This document shows, one piece after another, positions 1 to 7,944 of a stretch of 45,525 nt of DNA. The notes beneath the pieces are model-generated. The model made no database searches. It was given only the letters and a program-made list of their open reading frames with translations, and was not told the origin of the DNA. How positions within the stretch are numbered: position 1 is the stretch's first letter; every line of letters starts with the position of its first letter. The stretch is from an uncultured Ruminococcus sp. Lineage in GTDB: Bacteria > Bacillota > Clostridia > Oscillospirales > Ruminococcaceae. Location: the NCBI GenBank assembly GCA_910579955.1, contig CAJTWE010000020.1:1-45525 (forward strand), given 5' to 3'. The position numbers and the translations under genes are program-made.

Positions 1-54
1 CGAGACTTAAACCATCCGCAAAAATTGGTCGCTATGCTCCCTCTTTTGCTATGT

Positions 55-155
55 AAAAAAATTTCGCATATTATTCTTACCGCTTACTAAAAGAAGGCCT
101 TCTGTCTTGTACTTGACATAGACAGAAAGCCTTCTTTTGAATGCGAAATTTTGTT
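55..155. other. Large nested hairpin
   Basis: Two nested inverted repeats are visible. The inner stem pairs 89-107 with 120-138 (19 bp, one mismatch, both arms containing AAGAAGGC/GCCTTCTT). The outer stem pairs AAAATTTCGCAT (58-69) with ATGCGAAATTTT (141-152). T-runs follow the inner stem. It probably terminates a transcript entering from the left edge. The rest of 1-184 holds nothing else I can support. Confidence 0.6.
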
Positions 156-184
156 TTTATTCTGCTTTTGTTACTCCATATTTT

Positions 185-292
185 TTACTATGGAGTGTTT
201 CGCCGTCTGCGGACGGCGACCGGCATTTTTTGAAAAAATGCGCCCAACGGAAGTGCCCTTGGGGTACCGGCTCAAAAAAACTTTTATTGATT
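185..292 (+). repeat. Dispersed repeat, left copy (long form)
   Basis: The first 55 bases (185-239) and the last 26 (267-292) match the reverse complement of the right window edge (45443-45525). The left copy has about 27 bases (240-266) where the right copy has two. It contains a perfect 7-bp stem CGCCGTC-TGCG-GACGGCG (201-218) and a second hairpin CATTTTTT-G-AAAAAATG (224-240). It lies just past the 3' end of the dockerin gene. A 34-codon frame starting MECFAVCGRRPAFFEK is open at 190-294 on the plus strand, but I see no ribosome binding site, so it is not called as a gene. Confidence 0.85.
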
Positions 293-306
293 GATTGCGT
301 TATTTA

Positions 307-3300
307 TTAGTTCATGCCCCACGGATTTGTACTGCTGCTGCTGCCTGTAGCCGCTGTACCACCTGTAAGTTTACCGCCATAAGCCGCCAGCTGTGTCTGA
401 TCTGCTGTCTGGAAGTACGTAGCCCCTGAAAGCTCACCGCCTGTATAAACAGTCGCACCAGTATATTCTATACATCCTGCAATAACACTCGATACACTCT
501 TGTCAGCAATAAACGATACTATTACATTGCCCGAACCATCGCAAATTGTTATTCTTGTACCTGCACTTGCAGATAGAGAAGCAGAAACAGACTGAGTCAT
601 TGAAGAAGAACCGCCCATTCCTCCTCCAGGGCCGCCCATGCCACCCATTCCGCCTGAACCTGTATCCTTAACATATACGCCGCCTGTATATGTCTGAGTA
701 CCATCACTGTCAATAGGTTCATTGCCGTTTGAGATTATATATCCACCGCTTATAGTAATAGAACCGTTTGAATCAAAACCATCATGGTCGCCGTCAGTTG
801 CATTTACAAGAGCAAATCCGCCTTTTATATTTATGGAGTAATTGCCGCCGGAGGACGTACCGCCTCCCCAGCCGCCGCCCCAACCTCCGGGGCCCATATT
901 GCCTGAACCGTCTGCACCGCCGGCAGCATTATAGCCATCGTCAGTAGAGTTTATAACAACGCTGCCGCTGTTTTGAGTGATATTTATAGCTTCCATACCC
1001 TCATAGCACGCTTCTGCGATAACAGTAAGATCGTCAAAGGTATTATTTCCCTTGCCTATTGTAAGATCAGCGTCACTGTGAACAGCATCGTCACCGGAAT
1101 TAAGCTCCATTATTCCGCCGTAAAGATATACATTGCCGCTTGCATGAATGCAGTCGTCCTTTGTATCAGCGTCAATATGACCGCCGTTTATAGTTATAAC
1201 GCCAGTTACAGAAGTTCCTGTTGTATCATCAGTGCGTCCTGCTTTCAGACCCTTAGCGCTTGCATCGTTTGTAGAAGACGATGTACCGGTTGTTTTAATA
1301 GTAACATCTCCACCGTTGATATTCAGATTCTGTGAAGCATGGAATCCATCAGAAGATGAAGTAACATTTACAGTACCGCCGTTTACAGTGATAAAGCCCT
1401 TACCGCTTGCTGTATCCATATCATTTGCCTTGATACCGTCGCCTGTAGACGCATTTACCGTAAGTTTAAGCCCGCTGTAATCAGTTGCAGTATCATTTCC
1501 AATAGTAACACTGTCACCGCCTCTTAAACCGTCATCCTTAGCAGTAACGTTTATAGTACCATTGTAAATTTTAAGGTCGTTTTTAGTAACAATACCGTCC
1601 TCAGTATTGCCGTTTACATTAAGTGTACCCTGTCCCTTGATTTTCAAGTCATCTTCAGCATAAATAGCAGCAGGAATAGCTTCGCCGTCAGTGTTTGTAT
1701 CGCTGTGGCTGCTGCCGTCAGAGATAGTATTTACTGTTCCGCTTTTAGCAACGATCTGTACTTCATCGCCTATTTGCTTTACATAAATAGGAGCAGCAGA
1801 ATTATTCGAAAGCTCTGCGCCCGTAAGGTCGATCTCCACAATGCCCGTAGGATAAGTGGTTTTATCGCAGTCAACAACGACCTGAGCAGCCTCAGAAGAA
1901 CCGCTTACAGATATTATAGAAGGCTCAGTAATAGTAACCTTGCTGCCTGAAATCGTGAGATTTGAAGGAGAAGCTACCCTAGCGCCGGAAGCATTCAAAG
2001 CAGAAACACCAGAACCACTGTATACAATAGAAGCTGCGATATTATCATCAGTAATTAAAGAACCGTTTGCAGCAGCAATAGCAGTAAATTCCGCAGAAGC
2101 AGAGTTCATATTAAAATCAGTTACAGTACCGTTTGTATGGCCCTGTAAAACTCCTCCAACAGATAAATTATAAGCTGTACCCTTAGCGATCTGGTCAGAG
2201 CTTATAAGAGCGTATGTAAACTTTTTATTCGCCGTCATTTCAAAAGCAGTCTTTCCGCCGCTTGTAAGAGTAACTGCCTGATTTTTTGTCTGCTCTGCAG
2301 CAAAGTCGAGAAGCATTATATTTTGAGTAGAACCGCTCATATCAATAGTAGCCGCACTCAAAGCCGTATCTGTTATCTGATAGTCAGTAGCAGTAGCAAT
2401 AACATTACCGCTTGTTATATTCAAAAGACCGCCATCGTCCAGTCTCAGACCCCTGTCACCGCCTGCAATAATAGTACCTCCTGAAATATCAATAGATGTA
2501 GCAGCCTGAACAGCGTCATTGCCAGCTTTTATTTCAATATTTCCTGATAAGATCTCAACATTTCTCTTGCTGGATTTGATACCGTCAGCAGAAGAGTTGA
2601 TAGTTATATTAGCACCGTCAACAGAAACAGTTTCACGAGCCTTAATAGCATCGCAGTCAGAAAGTGTATCTACATCTGTATTTATATTGATATTGCCGCC
2701 ATTGAGATTAAGATCCTCGTTGCAGTCAATACCTCTGTTAAATGAAGATGTGATATTAAGGCTACCGCCGCTGTTTTTCGTAACAGTAAGGTCTGTAAGA
2801 GCATAAATACATCCCGGTGTATCAGTACGCATAGCAGTAGCGTTGTCAGTAAGATTATTTTCACCTATAGCGGTTATTTTCACCTTATCAGCGCTCTGTG
2901 TATAAATACAAGGCATTGTACTGTTTGTGATAGAAACATTATTGAGAGTGATTTCAGCAGCAGCTGCGTCGGCAGTAATATCAGGGATATTTACAAGTAT
3001 CTGACCTTCGTTTATCGTGCCATAAACTATATATTTGCCTGATGCAGAAATTGTCACAATATTTCCATTTACGGAAACAACGCTTTTGGAGTCGTTTTCA
3101 ACAGTGATACCGTTGTCACTGAGGTGGATTTTAACAGTATCGGCAAATGGATTTGAAACTGTGTTTTTGAGAATTGACAAGTCAAATACATTTACTCTTC
3201 CGTCGATGTTCATATCAGCATTAGCCTTAGCGTCAGAAGAAAGACTTCCCTTGCCTACGAGGTGTTTTTGAAGAGATACAATATCAGCAATGCTTACATT

Positions 3301-3417
3301 TCCATCTGCATTTACATCTCCAAGTGATGCAGAGGATGCAGGAATGCTGATTCCGCTGCTCAGAAGTGCAAGGCATAAAGCGCCTACAGCAGCATTTCGG
3401 GCGAATGATTTTTTCAT
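307..3417 (-). CDS. Secreted dockerin protein with carbohydrate-binding beta-helix
   Basis: 1036 residues. The start is the ATG at 3417, preceded by AAAGGAG; an upstream in-frame TTG at 3435 overlaps that ribosome binding site. Residues 1-31 form a signal peptide. Residues 33-88 are a type I dockerin with two calcium loops (D34-N36-D38-N40-D45 and D68-N70-D72-D79), so the protein should dock onto a cohesin of a cellulosome scaffold. The rest is two long stretches rich in short beta-strand repeats of the form DDG(I/F)xx...IxGG, like the Cthe_2159-type carbohydrate-binding family related to polysaccharide-lyase beta-helices. Two Gly/Met/Trp-rich loops interrupt the second half. Binding of plant polysaccharide is inferred; no catalytic motif was recognised. 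An N-terminal dockerin is less common than a C-terminal one. Confidence 0.85.
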   Translation of the reverse strand: MKKSFARNAAVGALCLALLSSGISIPASSASLGDVNADGNVSIADIVSLQKHLVGKGSLSSDAKANADMNIDGRVNVFDLSILKNTVSNPFADTVKIHLSDNGITVENDSKSVVSVNGNIVTISASGKYIVYGTINEGQILVNIPDITADAAAAEITLNNVSITNSTMPCIYTQSADKVKITAIGENNLTDNATAMRTDTPGCIYALTDLTVTKNSGGSLNITSSFNRGIDCNEDLNLNGGNININTDVDTLSDCDAIKARETVSVDGANITINSSADGIKSSKRNVEILSGNIEIKAGNDAVQAATSIDISGGTIIAGGDRGLRLDDGGLLNITSGNVIATATDYQITDTALSAATIDMSGSTQNIMLLDFAAEQTKNQAVTLTSGGKTAFEMTANKKFTYALISSDQIAKGTAYNLSVGGVLQGHTNGTVTDFNMNSASAEFTAIAAANGSLITDDNIAASIVYSGSGVSALNASGARVASPSNLTISGSKVTITEPSIISVSGSSEAAQVVVDCDKTTYPTGIVEIDLTGAELSNNSAAPIYVKQIGDEVQIVAKSGTVNTISDGSSHSDTNTDGEAIPAAIYAEDDLKIKGQGTLNVNGNTEDGIVTKNDLKIYNGTINVTAKDDGLRGGDSVTIGNDTATDYSGLKLTVNASTGDGIKANDMDTASGKGFITVNGGTVNVTSSSDGFHASQNLNINGGDVTIKTTGTSSSTNDASAKGLKAGRTDDTTGTSVTGVITINGGHIDADTKDDCIHASGNVYLYGGIMELNSGDDAVHSDADLTIGKGNNTFDDLTVIAEACYEGMEAINITQNSGSVVINSTDDGYNAAGGADGSGNMGPGGWGGGWGGGTSSGGNYSINIKGGFALVNATDGDHDGFDSNGSITISGGYIISNGNEPIDSDGTQTYTGGVYVKDTGSGGMGGMGGPGGGMGGSSSMTQSVSASLSASAGTRITICDGSGNVIVSFIADKSVSSVIAGCIEYTGATVYTGGELSGATYFQTADQTQLAAYGGKLTGGTAATGSSSSTNPWGMN

Positions 3418-3526
3418 ATAGGATTCTCCTTTCAAGATAGGTAATATACCGAGTTTCCTTTAACATATTTTTAGTATAAAGCGGTATTCTTAAAAGAATC
3501 TTAAAATAAACATTATTGCAAAAAAT

Positions 3527-3565
3527 AAAACGAACGAGTTTAATTATTGCTCGTTCGTTTTTATT
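3527..3565 (-). terminator. Terminator after lipoprotein gene
   Basis: CGAACGAG (3531-3538) pairs with CTCGTTCG (3550-3557). The stem is flanked by A-runs on one side and T-runs on the other, so it could act in both directions. It lies directly downstream of the minus-strand lipoprotein gene. Confidence 0.75.
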
Positions 3566-3570
3566 TTTGT

Positions 3571-4149
3571 TTAATCTATGATTGTCATTGAACCTATTGT
3601 AGTATCTTCAATTGTATCAAACGTATCGCTATTAACAATATGGAATGAAAAGTCAACTTTTTCCATATCGGTTATACCATTTTCTTCCAAAGAGCTTTTC
3701 ATAAATGAGATTTTATCTATTGCTGATTTTCCAGCTACAACATCTGATGAAAAAATAGCGTTTACCATCATATCGTTTACAGATACATCTCTTACTTGTA
3801 CTGTCAAGTTTATATCTGACAGATTTTCAATTTTAAGTTTAAGCTGCGGACCCATCCAATTTTCATCTTCACCCAAATATGTGATTTTTACATATTCTGA
3901 TTCGTATATTAAAACGTTTTCTTCAGTTTTTTCCGTAGCTTTTTCGGTAACTTCCTCTGTGATTTTTTCTATTATTTTTTCTGTTGTCTCTTCCGTAGTT
4001 TCTTCTGTAATCTCTTCTGTAATTTTTTCTGTAACTTCTTCTGATGAACTTTCAACTTTTGAAGACTGGTTTTTATCCGTATCTCCGCAGCCTGCAAGCA
4101 GTCCCATGCTTATACAAACAGCAGCAAACATAATTAGTTTCCTTTTCAT
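3571..4149 (-). CDS. Lipoprotein with Thr/Glu-rich linker
   Basis: 192 residues from the ATG at 4149, which has AAAGGAG upstream. The N-terminus is a lipoprotein signal with lipobox LLAGC, so Cys21 should be lipidated and the protein anchored on the outer face of the membrane. A linker of about 45 residues is built from repeated TEE/TEK units (for example EVTEKITEEITEE). The C-terminal 100 residues look like a small beta-sandwich of the DUF4352/DUF5067 type often found in Gram-positive lipoproteins; that placement is by pattern only. The gene is divergent from an XRE regulator, and its promoter contains one of three shared operator-like sites, so control by that regulator is likely. Function unknown. 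Confidence 0.75.
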   Translation of the reverse strand: MKRKLIMFAAVCISMGLLAGCGDTDKNQSSKVESSSEEVTEKITEEITEETTEETTEKIIEKITEEVTEKATEKTEENVLIYESEYVKITYLGEDENWMGPQLKLKIENLSDINLTVQVRDVSVNDMMVNAIFSSDVVAGKSAIDKISFMKSSLEENGITDMEKVDFSFHIVNSDTFDTIEDTTIGSMTIID

Positions 4150-4218
4150 TATACATCTTCTCCTTTTTAATACAATAGACAGCATATATTATTCTTTAAA
4201 GTCTATATTGTACTTCTT

Positions 4219-4247
4219 ATTATAGTACAAATAGTCCTATTTTTCAA
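4219..4247 (-). promoter_or_regulatory. Promoter of the lipoprotein gene
   Basis: On the minus strand, TTGAAA (4242-4247), a 17-bp spacer and TATAAT (4219-4224) form a near-consensus sigma-A promoter. An operator-like 16-mer (4225-4240) almost exactly fills the spacer, which fits repression. Confidence 0.75.
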
Positions 4248-4321
4248 TTCGCATATTTAACAATTATTTTCGCTTCACGTATAGGACTATTTGTCCAATT
4301 TTTCTATAGGACGATTTGTAC
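4225..4321. promoter_or_regulatory. Three operator-like sites, motif ATAGGACTATTTGTAC
   Basis: Near-identical 16-mers lie at 4225-4240 (inverted: GTACAAATAGTCCTAT), 4281-4296 (ATAGGACTATTTGTCC) and 4306-4321 (ATAGGACGATTTGTAC). Each has GGAC-N5-GTCC dyad symmetry, perfect in the middle copy and with one mismatch in the others. The two plus-oriented copies start 25 bp apart. They lie between the divergent lipoprotein and XRE genes. The third is followed at once by a TATAAT-like box (4327-4332), so the regulator probably also controls itself. Confidence 0.7.
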
Positions 4322-4347
4322 TTATATATAATAAAAAGGGTGATATT

Positions 4348-4569
4348 ATGTATTTAAGAATTCGTGACTTGCGTGAAGATTATGATTTAACGCAAAAACA
4401 AGTTTCTGCATATTTATTATGCGATCAGTCTCTCTACTCCAAATACGAACGAATGGAACGAGAGCTGCCGCTGCAATTTGCAATAAAGCTTGCAGAATTT
4501 TATCATGTCAGCGTAGATTATCTGGTTGGTCTGACAGATGAAAAGAATCCTTATCCGAAAAGAAAGTAA
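4348..4569 (+). CDS. XRE-family HTH transcriptional regulator
   Basis: 73 residues. The start is the ATG at 4348, preceded by AAGGGTG at a normal distance; the longer frame from 4291 would begin inside an operator-like site. A single helix-turn-helix fills the protein: the recognisable core runs IRDLREDYDLTQKQVSAYL and then YSKYERMERELP, ending in the SVDYLVGLTD motif typical of small XRE regulators. There is no sensor domain. Its neighbour is a divergent lipoprotein gene, and the shared intergenic region has three dyad-symmetric sites that are the obvious binding targets. Family assignment is firm; target and signal are inferred or unknown. Confidence 0.88.
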   Translation: MYLRIRDLREDYDLTQKQVSAYLLCDQSLYSKYERMERELPLQFAIKLAEFYHVSVDYLVGLTDEKNPYPKRK

Positions 4570-4570
4570 C

Positions 4571-4622
4571 AAAAAAAGGGCTGTTGCAGAGAGATTTTTT
4601 CAAACTGCAACAGCCTTTTTTA
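4571..4622. terminator. Bidirectional terminator
   Basis: AAAAAGGGCTGTTGCAG pairs with CTGCAACAGCCTTTTT (left arm about 4573-4589, right arm 4605-4620). Long A and T tracts on both sides serve the convergent XRE and feoA-like genes. Confidence 0.9.
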
Positions 4623-4627
4623 TAATT

Positions 4628-4864
4628 TTATTTTTTATTTACAAGAATGGCTCTTGCATCACTAAGTCTTATGGCAACAACAGACCCTCGTACACCTATG
4701 GCAGTAAGACCTCCCTCTCTTTTATAAAGGCACATTACCTCTGTTCCCGGTATCATACCAAGGGAATAAAGTCTGTCCTTTAGAGCGCTGCCTATATGAA
4801 ATGAAGAAATCACAGCCTTTTCGCAGGGATTTATAAGAGAAAGAGGAATACATGGCAAGCGCAT
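4628..4864 (-). CDS. feoA: FeoA-domain protein
   Basis: 78 residues from the ATG at 4864 (AAGGA eight bases upstream). A GTG at 4915 overlapping the upstream stop would give 95 residues but has no good ribosome binding site. The whole protein is one FeoA/SH3-like domain: the core LKDRLYSLGMIPGTEVMCLY followed by a small-beta-barrel stretch and a final strand SDARAILVNKK. FeoA modulates the FeoB ferrous-iron transporter from the cytoplasm, but no feoB is in the window, and solo FeoA domains may have other roles. It lies 47 bases past the last phage-derived gene, on the same strand with no terminator between, so read-through from the capsid block is likely. Confidence 0.8.
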   Translation of the reverse strand: MRLPCIPLSLINPCEKAVISSFHIGSALKDRLYSLGMIPGTEVMCLYKREGGLTAIGVRGSVVAIRLSDARAILVNKK

Positions 4865-4911
4865 ATACACCACATCCTTATTAACAGTATATGCACCCAG
4901 ACATACATGTG

Positions 4912-5865
4912 TCACACAGCTGTACTGAATTCGTCCTCATAAACATAATACGTACTTTGAATACCCTTTGAGCTTCCGCTTATCATAACGGCGCAGACCC
5001 TTTGTTCCCCAAAAAAACCTTCCATTCCAATAAGGTCGTTTATATCAAGGTGAGATCTGCCGTTTATGGTGACATATTTTGATTTCCATGCCTTTGAAGC
5101 AAGTGCAAAGGTAAGCTTCATAGACATATCAGGCTCATTAAGATACTGTTTGTCAAATGGTATCTGCTTATGTCTTACAATAAGCAGTTTTTCAGCCATA
5201 GGATTTTCAAGATTATACGTTTCATAATTTCCCTCTATATCCTGCATATGAAGATGACTGAGTATACCGGTAGTATTCACAGATGTACCATATTTCAGAA
5301 CCTTATCTCTTTCAAATATTACAGAAGCCGGATTATTATGCGGACGAAGCATTATCTTATTTGCTTCTTTTATATATGGATAAGTTTTGTAAAGCTTGTA
5401 GCCCAAATTTATAACGCTGTCCCACATGGATCTGTGTTCCTTAACGTATATATAATTGCAGGAGTTACTGTCATTTTCCCACGAAATCGTATACGGAAAT
5501 TTGTAATAGGAGGTCATAAGCTTTTCGAGAGACATATTTGAATGAATTCCCGGCACCATCTGATTATTTAGCAGCAGAGAAGTATATCCACGTGAGCGTA
5601 TAGTTATAAAAGAAACACCGTTTTCGGTAAAATGATCTGCAATATCAGCAATGCCCATATGCAGTATATTATGACCGAGAACGAAACGTACATTTGAGAT
5701 AACAGCATTAGGGCTTAGTATATTTTCATTATCAATTACGGTAACAGAAAGCTCTGTATACGGCATGTATTTATTCTTTTTAAATACAAACTGCTTTACT
5801 GCTTCAAAACGATAATATTCTTCATCTGTGGTATAAACCGTAATAAAAACACTATTATCCTCCAT
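4912..5865 (-). CDS. Phage tail/baseplate-like protein (hub-like, tentative)
   Basis: 317 residues from the ATG at 5865, which follows GGAGG and overlaps the upstream stop by 11 bases. The opening (VFITVYTTDEEYYRFEAVKQF, then KYMPYTELSVTV) resembles the N-terminal barrel of baseplate hub or late-control gpD proteins. A mixed alpha/beta middle with a LEKLMTSYYKFPY helix follows, which also fits that class. No LysM or peptidase motif is visible. It is the last gene of the phage-derived block. The hub call is by pattern only and it could be an unrelated structural protein. There is no tape-measure gene beside it, which is unusual for a working tail module. Confidence 0.45.
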   Translation of the reverse strand: MEDNSVFITVYTTDEEYYRFEAVKQFVFKKNKYMPYTELSVTVIDNENILSPNAVISNVRFVLGHNILHMGIADIADHFTENGVSFITIRSRGYTSLLLNNQMVPGIHSNMSLEKLMTSYYKFPYTISWENDSNSCNYIYVKEHRSMWDSVINLGYKLYKTYPYIKEANKIMLRPHNNPASVIFERDKVLKYGTSVNTTGILSHLHMQDIEGNYETYNLENPMAEKLLIVRHKQIPFDKQYLNEPDMSMKLTFALASKAWKSKYVTINGRSHLDINDLIGMEGFFGEQRVCAVMISGSSKGIQSTYYVYEDEFSTAV

Positions 5866-6274
5866 CGGAAGCCACCTCCTCAGGGGAAGAAACAGCAATA
5901 AGCTCCAGCTTTAAATTTATATAAGGTTCAAAGCTTCCTTCCCAAGCGGTATATTTTATCAATCTGCATTCCGTGAATTTTATATTTTGCAGGTTTACGG
6001 TAAATGATGTGTCATTATGAATAAGCTCATCAAGCTTTATGATAAGCCCCTCAGGAGACTCATCGTTTACCCATATTCCATCAAGGTACAGGCGCTTAAA
6101 TCGTTCAGAGGAATTTGTAACAAGATTTATACCATTTACCGCAGAATGTTCTGCAATTATTCTTTGTCCGCACAGCTGCCATTTATTTACATAAAGAATA
6201 ATATCTCCCAGTTCTGCTTTAAAGCTTTTTGATGGAGGCGAAAAAAACTGCTCGCTTTTTACAGTACTCATCAT
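5855..6274 (-). CDS. Small phage-type structural protein, unrecognised
   Basis: 139 residues. Two adjacent ATGs (6274 and 6271) follow AGGAGG; the first overlaps the upstream stop as ATGA, suggesting coupled translation, and the second has better spacing. The protein is largely beta-strand (ELGDIILYVNKWQL, then FTVNLQNIKFTECRLIKYTA and INLKLELIAVSS), a composition common in tail-adaptor, tail-tube or baseplate proteins. No signal peptide or membrane segment. Position between a tail-terminator-like gene and a hub-like gene supports a tail role, but I do not recognise the family. Confidence 0.55.
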   Translation of the reverse strand: MMSTVKSEQFFSPPSKSFKAELGDIILYVNKWQLCGQRIIAEHSAVNGINLVTNSSERFKRLYLDGIWVNDESPEGLIIKLDELIHNDTSFTVNLQNIKFTECRLIKYTAWEGSFEPYINLKLELIAVSSPEEVASDGG

Positions 6275-6675
6275 TCTACCTCCTTATAAGCAGTATAAAC
6301 TCCGCTTATCCTGAATTTAATATCAAGATTATGCATGCCCTCAGGTATTTTGTCATGTTTACCGCCCTCTGAAAATCCCGTTATGCAGCATTCCATCTCG
6401 GACATAACAGGCAGTATGTAAGCCGCCGCAATGCGTCTTAACTCAGAAACACCGTACTTAAAAGGAACATAAGTTCTTATCCAGATATCAGCTGTAAGAG
6501 GGAAACGTTTTCTGTTTCCCTCATTCTGAGCATTATTGGTGCATATGTTGTCGACATCTATAATTATAAAGGGTTTGTTTTTGGGTATGGGAAAGCAGCT
6601 GTGAGAAGGTCTGATTTCAAATGGACACGTTTTCTCAAGAGCGTCCTTTATTTTACTCAGAACAGCGTCTACCAC
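6271..6675 (-). CDS. Phage tail-terminator/completion-like protein
   Basis: 134 residues from a GTG at 6675 that has AGGAGG nine bases upstream; the frame overlaps the upstream gene by 23 bases. An N-terminal helix (LSKIKDALEKT) is followed by a strand-rich body with PFIIIDVDNI and LTADIWIRTYVP, then a helix and a final strand FRISGVYTAYKE. This order matches tail terminator or tail-completion proteins of siphophages, which sit between the head-tail connector and tail genes, as this one does. Identification rests on that pattern and the context rather than a diagnostic motif. Confidence 0.5.
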   Translation of the reverse strand: MVDAVLSKIKDALEKTCPFEIRPSHSCFPIPKNKPFIIIDVDNICTNNAQNEGNRKRFPLTADIWIRTYVPFKYGVSELRRIAAAYILPVMSEMECCITGFSEGGKHDKIPEGMHNLDIKFRISGVYTAYKEVE

Positions 6676-7045
6676 AGGGCAATTCCTCCTTTTTGGTGCT
6701 TATCATAACAAATTTGTCGTCATAGAGATACTTGCTGCAAAGGCTAAGGCAATGGTCTGCAAAATTCTCAGCTGATTTTCTGATATTTCCGGTTTCACGA
6801 TTTATCAGAGCTGTACCTGATTCATTGCATACAGTATTATCTCTTGCGCATTCTGCGTTTGTATACATCAGCAGTGCTTCTGCCGCTGCATACCAGTTTA
6901 TGCATTCAGGAGGAGCGTCTGCAAATTCAGGCCGCAAACGTTCTTTTGCCTTATTCATACCGGATTCAATGTAGGCAATATAAGGTGAAGCGTCTTTTTT
7001 CTGCAAAAAGTTTAGAAAAACTGACTTTACCTTTTCAATATTCAT
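6653..7045 (-). CDS. Phage head-tail connector-like protein
   Basis: 130 residues from the ATG at 7045 with GGAGG upstream. It is almost all helical, with a long middle helix around CINWYAAAEALLMYTNAECARD, in keeping with gp6/gp15-type head-tail connector proteins of HK97 and SPP1-like phages, which are usually 100-130 residues and encoded just after the capsid gene. The order capsid gene, then this one, then a tail-terminator-like gene fits. No diagnostic motif seen; the call leans on size, helical content and position. Confidence 0.5.
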   Translation of the reverse strand: MNIEKVKSVFLNFLQKKDASPYIAYIESGMNKAKERLRPEFADAPPECINWYAAAEALLMYTNAECARDNTVCNESGTALINRETGNIRKSAENFADHCLSLCSKYLYDDKFVMISTKKEELPCGRRCSE

Positions 7046-7057
7046 GATAAAGCCTCC

Positions 7058-7927
7058 TTATCTCGTGAAGAACGACGAAACACTATCATCACAGCCGTTG
7101 TTTTTTGATTTAACCGAAAGCTGAGGCTCAGCCTTTTTATCCTGTAAAACGAGCAGCTCTTCTTTGAATTCCAGAAGCTCCTTTATATTCATTTGTGAGG
7201 TTATCCTTGAAAATGCTTTTCCAACAGCACCTCCGCAGCAAAATTGCAGCTGCATAACATCACGCCTCACGCTTTTTTCGGCTTCATGGAGCATTTTTTT
7301 GCATTGTTCCAATTCGTGTGACAGCTCGGCGGATTTAGAATCCATATGGTTTTCGCCGTAATGTTTTGTAACTCCTGCATTTCTCTGAGCAGGTACAGCC
7401 ACAAAGCTCCATTCATAAGCGTCAGTTATCTGAGAAAGCACTGTATGGCAGTATTTTCCGCCGTATTCCTCACCGAATACGTGAGTACATGGCGAGAGTC
7501 GTCTTTCTCTGCCGCAGATACTGCAAGTTTTTGAACCCGCACTTACAGCGACGCTTACTTCTTTTTTTATACCTCCGTCTATCTCACGAATAAGGTCTTC
7601 GTTTCCTGCTGTTTTCACCATATAGGCGTACGCACAAAGTGAAGTATAAGCTTCTCCTGCTCTGGTAGTGATAGTATCATCAGTTACTATTTCAGTCATA
7701 AATATTCTTGCACTTTGCTTTTCACCCGACGGATTATGGTCAAATATACCTGTTTTTCCAAGGAACAGCTCTTTCATAGTTTCCAAAGCGTCAAGAGAAA
7801 ATCTCTCGCCGTCACGGTCTATTTCATTGTCACACAGTCTCACTCTGAAAATATACACCTCATCCGCCGTAAGTTCACGGCGGGTAAAGGTGTTGAGCTG
7901 TGTGAGCATTTCAGGTGTTATTTCCAT
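7058..7927 (-). CDS. HK97-type phage prohead protease
   Basis: 289 residues from the ATG at 7927 (GGAGG upstream). The fold of HK97-family prohead proteases is recognisable: FDHNPSGEK carries the likely catalytic His64 and KKEVSVAVSAG the likely nucleophile Ser125. The protein also has a Cys cluster (C135, C138, C147, H149, C160) in GRERRLSPCTHVFGEEYGGK, a zinc-ribbon-like insert seen in some of these proteases, followed by WSFVAVPAQRNAG. The C-terminal 90 residues are helical and charged (SHELEQCKKMLHEAEKSVRR), suggesting a fused scaffold part. Its job would be to process capsid and scaffold during head assembly. Here it follows the capsid gene in transcription order; in many phages the protease precedes it. 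Confidence 0.75.
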   Translation of the reverse strand: MEITPEMLTQLNTFTRRELTADEVYIFRVRLCDNEIDRDGERFSLDALETMKELFLGKTGIFDHNPSGEKQSARIFMTEIVTDDTITTRAGEAYTSLCAYAYMVKTAGNEDLIREIDGGIKKEVSVAVSAGSKTCSICGRERRLSPCTHVFGEEYGGKYCHTVLSQITDAYEWSFVAVPAQRNAGVTKHYGENHMDSKSAELSHELEQCKKMLHEAEKSVRRDVMQLQFCCGGAVGKAFSRITSQMNIKELLEFKEELLVLQDKKAEPQLSVKSKNNGCDDSVSSFFTR

Positions 7928-7944
7928 AAAATGCTCCTCCTTTT

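Noticed and set aside
190..294. 34-codon open frame in the left repeat
   Set aside because: No ribosome binding site, and the right copy breaks the frame; kept only as part of the repeat finding.
3578..4225. Plus-strand open frame of 215 codons opposite the lipoprotein gene
   Set aside because: Its Ser/Val repeats are the complement of the TEE/TEK linker codons; the minus strand has lipobox, promoter and terminator.
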